A stretch of 64,000 nucleotides of DNA from Parietaria judaica (lineage: Eukaryota; Streptophyta; Magnoliopsida; Rosales; Urticaceae), in contig OX940864.1 in the NCBI GenBank assembly GCA_954871525.1, positions 30,483,001-30,547,000 on the forward strand, written 5' to 3'. Below the pieces are notes generated by a model. It saw only the letters and a list, made by a program, of their open reading frames with translations, was not told where the DNA came from and did not search any database. Each line of letters opens with the position of its first letter. The stretch's first letter is position 1. Position numbers and translations under genes: made by a program. This document shows, one piece after another, positions 23,083 to 34,407 of the stretch.

Positions 23083-23215
23083 TGTGAAAGTTTGATTGGG
23101 AAAGTTGATTGATTCCATTCATGAATTGGTATTTACACACTAAGATAAGAAACTAGAAATAACGGCATAAGTACCACAAATCTACAACCTATGATAAACT
23201 ATACAATATTCTACA
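23083..23215 (-). repeat. 5' LTR of Copia element
   Basis: 133-bp LTR next to the initiator-Met tRNA primer site on the minus strand; right TSD aaatg at 23216-23220. Confidence 0.95.
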
Positions 23216-23333
23216 AAATGTTTTCAAATTCTGAAAATAGAAAATCTAATAATTGACAGCTTTGTAACATGATGAAGTTGGACAAAGTAGGTTGCAGAAG
23301 ATCTAAAAGTAGTTATATTCACTTTGTCTCTAC

Positions 23334-23661
23334 TAGAGCTGTGCATCCAAATCGCCAGTGGCGACGGCGACGCATCGCGACGGGAATCCGGACGTCGCGA
23401 CTCATCGCGAACTGCAGCCAAAAGTCGCGACCGTTCGCGGCAACGGCCAAAAGTCGCGATGCACAGTGCCTCTGGCTCTCTCTCTCTCTCCCTCTCTCGG
23501 AGTCTCTCCGTCTCACAGGGTCTCTCTCTCTCTCTCTCTCTCCATCGCGATTCATTGCGATGCATCGGCACAGGACCGTTCGCGGCGCGTCGCGACTATG
23601 ATTCCGGCGATTCTGGCGATTCTGATCGCGATGAGTCGTGGCCAAGGTTTGTGCAGCTCTA
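23334..23661. mobile_element. Non-autonomous hAT element (328 bp)
   Basis: The left end TAGAGCTGTGCA and right end TGCAGCTCTA form hAT-type inverted repeats, flanked by a perfect 8-bp duplication gtctctac (23326-23333 and 23662-23669). The interior contains eight TCGCGA palindromes and a CT microsatellite near 23470-23550. Its ends and TCGCGA motif match the 3.6-kb hAT element at 29248-32878, so that family's transposase is the likely mobiliser. Open frames here on both strands come from the skewed composition and are not genes. Confidence 0.9.
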
Positions 23662-23669
23662 GTCTCTAC

Positions 23670-26081
23670 TCACCTTGATCACGGAAAATATAATAAGAAT
23701 GGAAATTGGTTTGGTTTAGAGCAAGGTTCAAAATATCGTTATGGAAGAAAAATTGATAGCTCGACTATGGATTTACTAATACGTAATGAGTTTATCGATG
23801 GGTTTTTCACAAAGTTTACCAATGAGTTCTTATATAATAATAATAATAATAATATATTATATAAATATTGCATATAATGCAATTTTATTTATAAAAATTA
23901 AGTGTTAAATACATTTTTGAAACAAATATAGGGTTACAACTTACAACAATAATTTTATATAAAATAAGAGATACTTAGCCCTAATTTTTATACATATACC
24001 GAGTTATAGTTGCTATTTTAAAAATTTAAATAAATGTAAACGAAAACTTGTAGAAAACTTCATATTTTTGTGAAAAACTTATGGTGTACTCCGCTAAAAT
24101 TTGGAAAACGGATAATGAAAAAGACGAAAAAATTACCGGTAGGTCGGAAAAAAAAAAGTACTGGTAAAGTACATATAAGAATCTTGCGGAACTTTAACAC
24201 CTTGGTTTTTCAAGTGAAATACTAACCCTTCTAATTTTTTGAACAAAATCTTTTTTTTTTTTTCTCTATCTCCTTTTTGTCAATGGAAAAGGCAAAACAC
24301 CAATTGTTGTTCTTGGCTTTAAATCAACTAAAATATTTTGGTCAAGTCTAAGTGTTTGCAATTTGGATTGGTTTCAAATGAAATACTCCCTTTTCATTTG
24401 GTCAAAAAGTATGTTTTTTTCTTCCATCTTATCATTTTTATGAAATACTCCATTTTCATTTGTATGCTTCCCTTCCAAGCATAAAACCAATCTTTCTTTT
24501 TTCTTTTTTTTTTTTAATTCTCTTTCTCCTTTTTATCATTTAAAGGAAAGGGTTAAATCTAAACTTGGACAAGATTTAACAAATAAAACCGTTCAAATGA
24601 ATTTACAAAAATAAAAATTTAAAAAAATTAGTACATAGGTCATGATTTTCGGGGTTAAGTTTTCATTGGTCATTTTTCCCGAGCCATGGTTATCGCGATC
24701 ATATTTTTGTAATCGAAAATTATGTCACAAGAGATTTCATGACAGTTTTGGCCAGCACTAATCAGATCCCAATGATTATTTTGGCTTTAAGACAACCTAA
24801 ATGTGTGTCAAGTGTCTTAAGAAGTAGGTAAAAATCAACATTTTTGCACTTATTGAGGACCACAAAATTAATTCTGAAATAATGTTTATGGCCTTTCTTA
24901 GCCCCACGTCTGTTTCTTGAGAAAGTGATTTAAATTTCATAAATCATAACTCTGGCTTCCATGGAAATTTAGTAACTTGTTTTGTCAATATCTGTGTTTA
25001 AAGCTCAGATTTTCATATTTTTATCACAAAAATCTTGATCAAGAAATTCTGTATTTGGATTTTTTTTCCTTCTTAAAACGAGTTAGTACGAAAAATAAAT
25101 CAAAATAAACTTTATGGCCTTACTTAACTTCTGTTTCTACTCCTCTTTTGAAGAAACTGGTTTAAAGTTTTATAAATCATTACTTTGGCTTTGATGGAAA
25201 TTTAGTAACTTGTTTTGTCAATATCTGTTTTCTGTGTCATGATTCATTCTAATTAACTCTCCTAATTATAAAAATCACTTTATAAAAGTAATTTAACAAA
25301 AAATGATAATAGGTGAGTTTAGCATAGCTTATTTAGTCTTGTTTTTGTTTTTAAAATAAACTTAATCGCTTTTTAAGTGTTTTACAAAATTGTTTTTTAT
25401 AAAAAACACAAAAACGTTTTTAAAGTTTTGTTCATAAATTGTAAAAGCTAAAAATCGTATCTTTTGGTGTTTTTTTTTTTTTAAACAAAAAATAAGATTT
25501 TAGTCTATTTTAGACTTTTTAGCCTAAATAATTTTTTTTTACCAAACGCTGAACCAGTTTTTGTTACCAATAACAACTGTTTTATATATTTTACCAAACA
25601 CCTATCAATTTTTAATAAAAGTAATTTCTTTATAAACTAAAACTAAAAACAATTTTTTAAAAATTAAGTTGTGCCAAACGAGCCCAATGTAATTTACTAA
25701 CCATCACTTATTAAAAGTAGTTTAAACTTTAAAGTATATTATTTAAAAACACATTAAAATTATATCTTGTAATTTATCATTGGATTCGCCTCGTAGCAAT
25801 CTTTTCAATGTTCATTTTTACAAGTCATTCGAAGTTATAAAATTAAATTACGGAGTTTTGAAATTTAATATAAGAAAAAATCAATTTAATACAAAAAAAA
25901 ATAGTTAAATGGTCTGAAGAAAAAAAAAATACCAATATCAATTATGTTTCTGAAAAAAAAATCATTAGATCTATTTATAAATACGGAATCGGAATTTCAG
26001 ATTTTTGCATATATTTAATGTCATATACAAAAATCTAATGACATATTAAATAAAGCCAAAATTTAATTTAGATTTCTCATA
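23670..26081. other. AT-rich intergenic DNA, no gene seen
   Basis: No credible coding frame. An imperfect direct repeat of about 115 bp (24885-25000 and 25110-25228) shares ggaaatttagtaacttgttt and the following tgtcaatatctg. Short T-rich stretches and an aat/ata microsatellite at 23835-23875 are the only other structure. Confidence 0.6.
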
Positions 26082-26090
26082 TAAAAAAAA

Positions 26091-27061
26091 GGGTAAACTG
26101 CGGCTAATGTACCCAATGTTTGATTTTCTGCGGATTATGTACCCAATGTTTATTTTTGGCGGCTAATGTACTCAATGTTTGATCCGTTAGATATTTTTGG
26201 GTTTTCCGTCAGTTGACCGTTAGAGAGTTATATGTACACTTTTCGTATTTTTGACATAACTCACTCATTTTTTGTCCAAATTTTATGCACGACCTATGGT
26301 TGGAAAGATAAGAGATAGATCTACAACTTTAATGTTTTAAGTTTTGTAAAATCAGTTTAAAAAAAATACGAAATTTCAAGTACAACGTAAAACTGGACAT
26401 TAGTTTAATGCAAAATATTTGTTTCGAGCAAATTTTAATATACTTAATGACTTTTTATGATGAAACGTAAAAGTAAAAAGTTGTAGATAAATGTTTTATC
26501 TTTCCAACGGATGTTTATTTATAAATTTTGGATAAAAAACGAGTGAGTTATGCCAAAAATATTAAATATTATTTCACATCACATCTTTTATATTTTTGGC
26601 ATAACTCACTCATTTTTTGTCCAAAATTTATAAATAAACAACCGTTGGAAAGATAAAAAGTTTATCTACAACTTTTTAGTTTTACGTTTCATCATAAAAA
26701 GTCATTAAGTATATTAAAATTTGCTCGAAACAAATATTTTGCATTAAACTAATGTCCAGTTTTACGTTGTACTTGAAATTTCGTATTTTTTTAAAACTGA
26801 TTTTACAAAACTTAAAACATTAAAGTTGTAGATCTATCTCTTATCTTTCCAACCATAGGTCGTGCATAAAATTTGGACAAAAAATGAGTGAGTTATGTCA
26901 AAAATACGAAAAGTGTACATATAACTCTCTAACGGTCAACTGACGGAAAACCCAAAAATATCTAACGGATCAAACATTGGGTACATTAGCCGCCAAAAAT
27001 AAACATTGGGTATATAATCCGCAGAAAATCAAACATTGGGTACATTAGCCGCAGTTTACCC
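26091..27061. mobile_element. Foldback Mutator-like element (971 bp)
   Basis: Two arms of about 470 bp (26091-26560 and 26590-27061) are near-perfect reverse complements, starting GGGTAAACTGCGGCTAATGT and ending in its complement. The flanks taaaaaaaa (26082-26090 and 27062-27070) form a 9-bp target duplication, although the A-rich target weakens it. Long inverted repeats with 9-bp TSD point to a Mutator-like, non-autonomous element. The arms contain no coding frame. The transcript would fold into a hairpin of nearly 1 kb. Confidence 0.85.
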
Positions 27062-27070
27062 TAAAAAAAA

Positions 27071-28057
27071 ATAGGACTATACTCTGAAATTCCATATTTA
27101 CAATAATATGACAATACTGTACCAAACTTATTTAATTTAATTATATAGATGTAAAAAAAAACATAGAATAAATCAATCAAATAATGAGATATGTTTGTAG
27201 TGTGAACAAATATCTTGTATGATTAAGACGTTGTTCTTTTGAAGAACAAACATTTTGTTCTTTGGAGTTTTACTTGACTATCATAAAGTGGCATTTAAAA
27301 CATTAATGTGGTCCATTCTCGATCAACCTTTGTCCTTGGTGTAATTAAGTCTATTAAATCACATTCAACCTATTTCCAACGATAAATTAAATTCAACCAC
27401 ATCAAAATTAAACGCCTTCACACCAACAAAATTCAGTAGTAACTTTTTGGTATTATATGGGAATTTATTTTTGCTCACTCAAAAATATTCGAAACTTTTT
27501 GGTATTATATGGGAATTTATTTTTGCTCACTCTAAGAAATTCAAAACTTTTTGGCAAAGTATTTTTTTTATATATAAAATAAATATTCCAGATCCGGACT
27601 CCATATTTTCGAGAACTAGAATTCGAGATTCGAATGGAAAAGAAACTACCTTTCATTTTCAATAAACGTTTACAATATCATACACAATATTCAAACCTCA
27701 CAAAATACAAGTCGAGAAAGCACTTGAAATTTAATAGCTTTCAAATATCTTTTTCAAAAGACTACTCTCTCTCTCTCTCTTTATATTATATATTATATTT
27801 ATTATCAGCAACCTTAGCACATTATTATAGCAAGGATTGCATGAATCATATAGTTGTATAAGATGGCATGAAGATTGAATACGAACTCTATGATTGAAGG
27901 ACTCCAACTATTATTTTATAACAAGGATTGCATTAATTATATGTACACATGTATGTTACATATATAGTTGTAGTTGTTTTTATTATAATTAAAGATGGTA
28001 CGAACAAAATTGGTTCAACCGATAACCAACAAACACAATAAAAATTATGACACCAAA
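27071..28057. other. No gene seen; small tandem duplication
   Basis: AT-rich DNA with a 52-bp-period duplication (aactttttggtattatatgg at 27441 and 27493). A TC/TA microsatellite lies at 27766-27800. Nothing else is recognisable. Confidence 0.6.
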
Positions 28058-28468
28058 TTATGAGACGAAATTTTGGTAGCTTGAACTTGAATTGACAAGA
28101 ATTCTATCCTCATTTGCTTCATCGTTCTCTTCTGCTGCATTATCGCACCCTTCAAAACTCAAGCCCGTTATACTAGCAAACTCGCTCGCACCGAATTTGC
28201 AAATTTTATCTCCAAACTTGAACGACACTTCATCGGAACTATTCGACAAGACTTTCCTCATAAGAATTTGGTGTATCATAGCACCAGAGAAGTGTAGAGA
28301 CTTAGCTTCGAAAAACTGTTTGAACGGCGTCGTAGAAACCCTTTCCATTAGACCACACTCTATGAATCGGTTTTTGATTTCTTCTAACCGAGCAGTTCCA
28401 CGATACCAGACTCTAGCCTTCGTGCAAAGGTCTTCTTCAGAATACAATAAAGCCATCTGCAAAGGCAA
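28058..28468 (-). pseudogene. DUF1985-type domain fragment
   Basis: A 136-codon minus-strand frame contains FKQFFEAKSLHFSGAMIHQI followed by FKFGDKICKFGASEFASITG. The pattern of a FSG.LIH-like block and an EFA.ITGL block matches the plant DUF1985 domain, found in proteins and Mutator-type transposons that also carry a Ulp1-like cysteine protease. No protease part and no further exon is visible on either side. It is probably a relic of such a transposon; an isolated small gene is less likely. Confidence 0.5.
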
Positions 28469-29239
28469 ACTTCAAGTATCAGCTTTGATAATCAACACAC
28501 TAAAAAATGCAAACTTCACTAATCATCTTCGATAGCTATAAATCCCCATGACAATCCATTTAAGCTCAGACCATGACCATGACAATCCAGATTCTTCAAC
28601 ACATACAGAACCACAGATTCTTCAACCTAAACCCTCATTTATCATTTTTTTTCCAAACATTTTGAGTTTCAGATTAGACAAAATTACCACTTTCATCTTC
28701 TTCATAACAAAGGAGACTCTAATTTGACTAAACCTAAACCACAGCAACCTAAACCCACGTATTGAGAAGTACTGAGTCCTGAGAAGTACCGTTCTGAAAG
28801 AGCTTTGCACGGAGTCAGGGCGAGAGCCCGAAAACCTCTTCTTTTGTGGACGGAGTCAGGGCGAGAGCCCAAAATTGCCACGTTCTTCTCGGTTCTGAAA
28901 CCCAGAAACATTACTCACCAGAGAAGAAGAAGAAGAAGAAGAAGAAGAAGAAGAAGAAGAAGAAGAAGCTACCGTCTGTGAAGGGTTCGGCGAGGGTCGG
29001 CTCGGGCTCCGCGAGGGTCGGGTCAGCGAAGCTGGGTTCGGCGGTCGGGTGGGATGTGGGATGAGGAATCGGAGGAAATGAGCGTTCTTTACCCAGCGAC
29101 AGCAAAAGCTTCCTCCAAGCTCGCCTTCAACGCTCTGTCCGAAGCTCGCCGCTCGAAATCGCCCTCAACGCGCGAAGTTTCTCACGGGCAGCTCGCCTCT
29201 CTTCTGTTTGGTTAGGGTTGGGAGGTTTGATCGATGAGA
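28469..29239. other. No gene seen; microsatellite and short duplication
   Basis: A (GAA)n tract fills 28921-28968. The phrase ggagtcagggcgagagccc occurs twice (about 28812 and 28852). G/C-rich DNA at 28980-29060 with gcgagggtcgg repeats could be 5' leader sequence of an unidentified gene, but no protein frame supports that. Confidence 0.4.
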
Positions 29240-29832
29240 GTGGGAGGTAGAGCTGCACATGGTCGCGACCAATAGCGACGGAAATCGCCAAAATCGCGAG
29301 TTGGCTGGTCGCGATGCGTCGTGGCTTGCCTGGTCACGATGCGTCGCGACGTGGTCGCGATTTAGCGAGGAGGGGTGATTCTCGAAAAAAAAAAGGGCTG
29401 CGGCAAAAGTTATTTTTTGTTTCCAATGTTTAATTTTATTAGTTTTTATCCGAATTTAAGTATTAAATTATTTAAAATTATTATTTAAACTTTATTTATT
29501 TCAAAATTAATATTTTAGTATGTTATTATTTTGTAACATATTATTAATTTTGATTTATAAGTTAATTTTTAAGTTGTAATATATGTTAATAAGTATTAAT
29601 TTGTAACATATTAATAATTATTAAAAATCTAAAACAAATAAGTAAATATGATAAAACAAGATATTAAAAAAAAGGTATTATTCATTGTGAATATTACAAT
29701 ATGGTGGAAGAAGTTGTAAATATTCAGTGTAAATATTACAAGATGTCTCACTAAAACCTCTCTTGTAAAACCCTCCTTAGGGACATAAAACCAAGAGAGG
29801 AAAGAGCACATCATATTGGCGTTTACATTGCG

Positions 29833-32406
29833 TCACTCGGGGAACCAGTCGTTAAACCTTTGAGTCATAAGCTCTAGCTCGGTTGGCTCGGACCGTTGGG
29901 CGATGGTGGGGTTGCGGAACATCCAATCGTTCAACACCACCGCTTGCTCGAGGTGTGTGGGAGTTGTTGACGCCCTCCGGTCGTCGATTATATGCTGAGC
30001 CGAACTGAACGCGCTCTCCGAAGCAACGCTGGAAATGGGGATGGACAGTATATCCCTCGCCATTCTCGCCAATATCGGGAATCTTTCCCGTTGATTCTTC
30101 CACCATCCAATCACATCGAACTCGACGGAGTCCTCGTCGATCCGCAGGCCATAGTACCGCTTCAGTTCTTGCGGTGCACCGTCCGTTTCCTCCGCTCGTG
30201 CCGGTGGCGTACCGGATCCCGATGATTCTCCGCGATCCAGTCTTTACTTCAGTCTCCGGACAAATGCTAGGCCAGTCTTGGTTGGGCTTTCCATCACTGC
30301 CCTTTGCTCCACCTCCACGTTGAACTGTGGGAACCGTCGGTCGTATTCACTGTAAAGTTCATAAAAAGCTTCATTAACAACCTTAATATAATCAGTGTAA
30401 TCCACCCCTAAGTTTGTCCCGATTGCTGACATCAACGGCCCGAACGTAAACATAATACGGGGATCTAAGATAGCACCGAAATAATACGAAAAAGGGGGTG
30501 GATCCCAATAACTTTTGAATTTTGCAACCATTCCCTCAATCATGGGCGAAATAACAGGGTCATTTGCGAATTCAGAAAGTGTTTGTAATTTCATAAAGAC
30601 CCGAAAGACCATGATTCAAGGAAGGTTGTCTTTGGTTCGAAAAATTTAAAGTAACAGCGTAAAAGGGTTTGAGGAATTGGGTGAATTTCTGGGCCGTTTC
30701 CCATTCTGCCTCCGTGATCCGCTCCGAGGCCTCTAGTTCGGTGAGGAGGAAAGCGCTTAACGGTAACCTCTGTCTACAAACAACTGAAAGCATTAGATAT
30801 GTAGAGTTCCATCGTGTATTGTTGTCTAAACCAAACTTATTCGCTGTATGGCACTTCTTGCACGTGGCGATCTTGACTCGAACACCGTTCTCCACCCATC
30901 GTTCCTCGTGAAAATAATCCCACACCTTCGCTTTGTTTGGTCGTCCCCACAACAAGGCAGGAGGACTTTCCCTATTGAAAATATAAGGGAGAAAAAAGGT
31001 TAACAAAATAAAAACTGGTATTAATTTTACATGGATTAAATATTAATATTAGTCATATTAATTAATTAAATTTCATATAGTTAATTAAAAGAGTTAACGA
31101 AATTAAAAATGGTATTTTCTATGTGTGGAAATCATTAACAAGCTCTTTTTGACGGAACTCCCCGAGGTTCCACGGCCAGATCGACTGGAAAGGATGCTAT
31201 GATCTCGCTTTAGGCCCAAGCTTTTCTAGACAGAACTCCCCGAGGTTCCCAGGCTAGCTTGGAGGAGATTGCAAAGCAAACCTTATTTAAAAACCAATCT
31301 TTCTAAGACACCGTATTCCATTAAGAACTTTATAATAATCACCACACATACAAATTACCATTTTTAATCCCGTTAACTTATTAAATCTCAAGAAAATCGT
31401 TTCTGATGTGGAAGATCAGTCGGAACCGCAACCACAGAGCATACTAAGACTTTCAAGATACGTGAGAAATTAATTAAATAAACTAAAATAATTAAACTAT
31501 AATATTATCGTAAAAAAATTAAACGAAATTAATTAATTAAGATAATATGATTAAATGATTATTAAATCTCAAGAAAATCGTTTCTGATGTGGAAGATCAG
31601 TCGGAACCGCAACTACAGAGCATACTAAGACTTTCAAGTGATTATTATTTAATAATTATTAATTATTAAAAATTAATTATTTTTTTTCAATTATTTTTTT
31701 CAATTATTATTTATTACTTATTAATTATTATTTATTATTAAGTACTAACTTATTAATTAATAAAAAATTAATAATTAATGAAATAAAAAAACGATTAAAG
31801 GTTATTACCCGGTAGAAGGACGTCGACCTCGTCGAGGACGGGCAACGGAGGCTTCACCGCTATCTTGATTGGAAGGTTGAGGAGAACCGCGGTTGTACAC
31901 CCCGACATTTGAACCACGGATCGAGGGCGGCGTTTGAAAGTCGTCGGGATCGACATCGTCGGGACGTTGAGTTTGGTCGGGATCGGCATCTTCGGGACCT
32001 TGAGGTTCGTTGGGATCGGCACCTTCGGGACCTTGAGGTTCGTCGGGATCGGCACCTTCGGGACCTTGAGCTCCGTATTCGGCACCTTCCCGTAACATGA
32101 GATTGAAAAAAGGATCGTTATTCCCCCCCCCCCCCTAGATTGAGCCACCGCGTCGACCAATTCTCGGGACACACGGTCGGGATTGGCTTGGTGGTGGGCC
32201 AACGCCCGGACTAGACTAGGTCTTAGAGACCGTACTGTATCGTCGGGATAATTTGGATTGGGAGGGGAGGGAAATATTTCTCCGGGTAGCATAACGGGAA
32301 TGTATTCGTCGGGACAAGGCTGCGATGTTCCCCCTAGTAGAAATTGGGGTTGCAAATTCCTGGCCGCCCTTCGACCCCCGGAACTACCGCCGCTTCTTCG
32401 AGACAT
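29833..32406 (-). pseudogene. hAT (BED/hATC) transposase, interrupted
   Basis: The 5' exon (32406-31795) starts MSRRSGG and has a second-frame repeat GPEGADPDEPQ; a run of 13 C at 32123-32135 lies exactly where the frame changes. The next segment (31006-30572) starts a BED zinc finger (KAKVWDYFHEERW, CKKC) but jumps directly to LDNNTRWNSTYLML of the catalytic core, so several hundred residues including catalytic residues are missing. After a frameshift near 30610 the segment 30612-30244 has MVAKFKSYWD and ILDPR. The hATC dimerisation domain follows at 30114-29833 (ILSIPISSVASESAFSSAQ). Family transposases cut and join the ends; this one cannot be active. Confidence 0.85.
31379..31640. repeat. 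Direct repeats in hAT intron-like region
   Basis: A unit of about 80 bp beginning attaaatctcaagaaaatcg occurs at about 31379 and 31560 with one or two changes. Upstream, gaactccccgaggttcc occurs near 31157 and 31224. The region also holds AT-rich attaattatt tracts. Confidence 0.8.
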
Positions 32407-32886
32407 AATGAGAGAACTTTAAAAAATTTAGAAAATTAGAAATTTTGGAACTTTAGAACTTTGGAACTTTGGAGATTGAGAGTGGAAAAAACTTGGAGAG
32501 TTGAGAGAATTTGAGAGAGAGTTGAGAGATTGTTGGTGAGGAAATGAGGGAGGAAGATGTGGTATTTATAGGGTTTGAGGAGAGAGTGGGGTGGGTGAAT
32601 AATTATTGTGGTGGGTGAAATTTATTTGAAATTCGGGTAAATTTTTTGGGATTTACGCCCAAAACAAATACAAATTTTCCACCCTCTTCGGATCAATGAC
32701 GTTGCCTCATCTCAGCCGTCCAATCAAGTGAGCGGATCGACCCTTGCAGCGTCGCGATTAACCCTGCACGTCGCGACGAATCGCGTTTTTTGCCGCATAG
32801 TCGCGACGCATCGCGATTTTCACTGTAGACGTCGCGATGGAGGGAATCGTGACTGGCGACGTCGTATGTGCAGCTCTAGTGGGAGG

Positions 32887-33558
32887 GAAGAAGATGATTT
32901 AATCGATGAGGGTTTTCTTTTGGGTTGATGTTGTCAGAAAGGGGGGTAAGAAATTTGGGTAAGCTAAAGTTAAATTAAAGGGTATTTTTGTATTACAAAT
33001 TTGAAAAGGAATTATGATGTTTTGAAATGTAGTAAAATAATTTATGGTGTTTTGAGGGATGTTTTATGAAGTTTTTCTTTCTAAATTCGAAAGTTATAAT
33101 AAAATTCAAGTGTTTAAATTTCTTAATTAGCAATAATTGGTGGGAAGGAAAGTGATGTAGAGCGGATTATGAAGAACACAAGAACACGTCTATGCGAGAT
33201 ATAAAAACTCGACTTCTTCAAGCTAGGGCTCGAATGTTTTATTTCATCAAAAGCTGAATCTCAAAGCAAGTCGGCTGCACCCTTATAACGAGTTAGGATT
33301 TGAAACCGTACACATGAAAATAGGAAACTAATTCCTTAAATCTCTCTGACTAAAATGGAAAATAAATAAATAATAATTAAACTTATCAAAATAACATAAA
33401 TGTTGAATATATCCCCATATAACCGCATAAGGAAGTAATTGATGAATCAGTTATTTTTTAAAGTCTTTTTTACATTTATGATTCAATTTTATAATTGTTA
33501 GTGTAAATTCTCCAAAAAAATTCTCTCAGCCCCTTAATTTAGGATAAAACGTTACGAG
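32887..33558. other. No gene seen
   Basis: DNA between the hAT target duplication and the left LTR of the large Gypsy element. There is no coding frame, and A/T-rich simple sequence from 33340 on. Confidence 0.5.
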
Positions 33559-33563
33559 GACAC

Positions 33564-33876
33564 TGTTGAGGGCGATTTTCACCACCCTCTTTCAGTCACA
33601 AAGATAATCACAAAGAACAAAATAATAATGATGAACAATGAATATCTTTAATTTATTATGGATCCGACGAGGACTCGGTTTTTCCCATTTGATAGCTGGA
33701 CAATTGAAGGAAAAAGGATAAAAATAGGATATGATTTGATGTCGCGCCTCGCCAGCTTCAGCGAGGCTGCCTACGTACCCGGTATACCTGGATCAGGTCA
33801 TCACGTAGTTCAAAGTGGATAGTATTTCTCTTCTTCTCTCTTTCTTTCTGTTTCTCTTTGCTTTCTCTTGGCCGAA

Positions 33877-33909
<33 letters not shown>

Positions 33910-34407
33910 TGGAGCTCTCTCTTAGTACTTATAGGCGTTTTGCCCTAGCTTCTCAGCCGTTGATCTTCGAATGGTCTTTTCAACCCATGCATTTCGCTGC
34001 TCTCGAGTGCCTGGCTTCCTCGATCCCAGCGCCATCTTTGTCAAGTCTTGTCATTCCCCTTTCCCCTAGTAAGGCTACTCCGGAAGGTATGGTTCAACCC
34101 ATGCCTTTACGTCATTCTTAGAGCAGACTGGCAGAGTGGGTAGGTAGGCTTCATTAAATGCACATCTCGTCAGTGGTCATTCGGCTTTGCACACCCCGTC
34201 GTCGACGCCTGTCGTCGAGTGTGATGGGACACTTCGTCGCGGCTCGCCTTTACCTTAGTCAGACTTCGTCGCGGGTCAAACCTCCTCGAGGATGTTCCTT
34301 GGTTGACCATCGGTCAACGAACCTCCTTGCCCTCCTCTCACGTCGTTTATGGGACAAAACGACACGAGTTGTGTTGAGGATGGATTTGACCAAATATGAC
34401 CTTAACA
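33564..34407 (-). repeat. 3' LTR of large Gypsy element
   Basis: Near-identical to the right LTR, but longer by a 41-bp insertion containing a run of 28 C (33881-33908) bracketed by cttgg. Confidence 0.9.
33881..33908. repeat. C28 homopolymer inside an LTR
   Basis: Twenty-eight consecutive C follow ccgaatgtg. The inserted block is bracketed by cttgg, which occurs once in the right LTR. It may be a true insertion or an assembly artefact. Confidence 0.85.

Larger units (their letters stand above)
17430..23215 (-). mobile_element. Complete Copia LTR retrotransposon, recent insertion
   Basis: Two 133-bp LTRs (17430-17562 and 23083-23215, TGTGAAAG...TCTACA) differ at one base. The flanking target duplication is aaatg (17425-17429 and 23216-23220). 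On the minus strand the primer-binding site TGGTATCAGAGC (initiator-Met tRNA) follows the right LTR at once, and a gagggggag purine tract precedes the left LTR. The internal region has a leader of about 1.1 kb and then gag-protease-integrase-RT-RNase H in Copia order. LTR identity implies a recent insertion, yet the coding region is broken at three or more places. It sits just right of the gag remnant of the deleted Gypsy element. Confidence 0.95.
29248..32878 (-). mobile_element. hAT transposon with decayed transposase (3.6 kb)
   Basis: Inverted ends TAGAGCTGCACAT... and ...ATGTGCAGCTCTA are flanked by a perfect 8-bp duplication gtgggagg (29240-29247 and 32879-32886). Both subterminal regions (29262-29365 and 32748-32850) are packed with TCGCGA, about five copies each. 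The minus strand encodes hAT transposase pieces. An intron-like region (31010-31790) contains internal repeats. Perfect TSDs suggest a fairly young insertion, although the transposase is broken. Confidence 0.93.

Noticed and set aside
23269..23678. Four overlapping open frames on both strands
   Set aside because: Caused by CT and TCGCGA composition of the 328-bp hAT element.
28846..29064. 72-codon frame with poly-Lys
   Set aside because: Translation of the GAA microsatellite.
31909..32100. Plus-strand RDRHRRDLE-type repeat protein
   Set aside because: Antisense of the GPEGADP repeat in the hAT transposase first exon.
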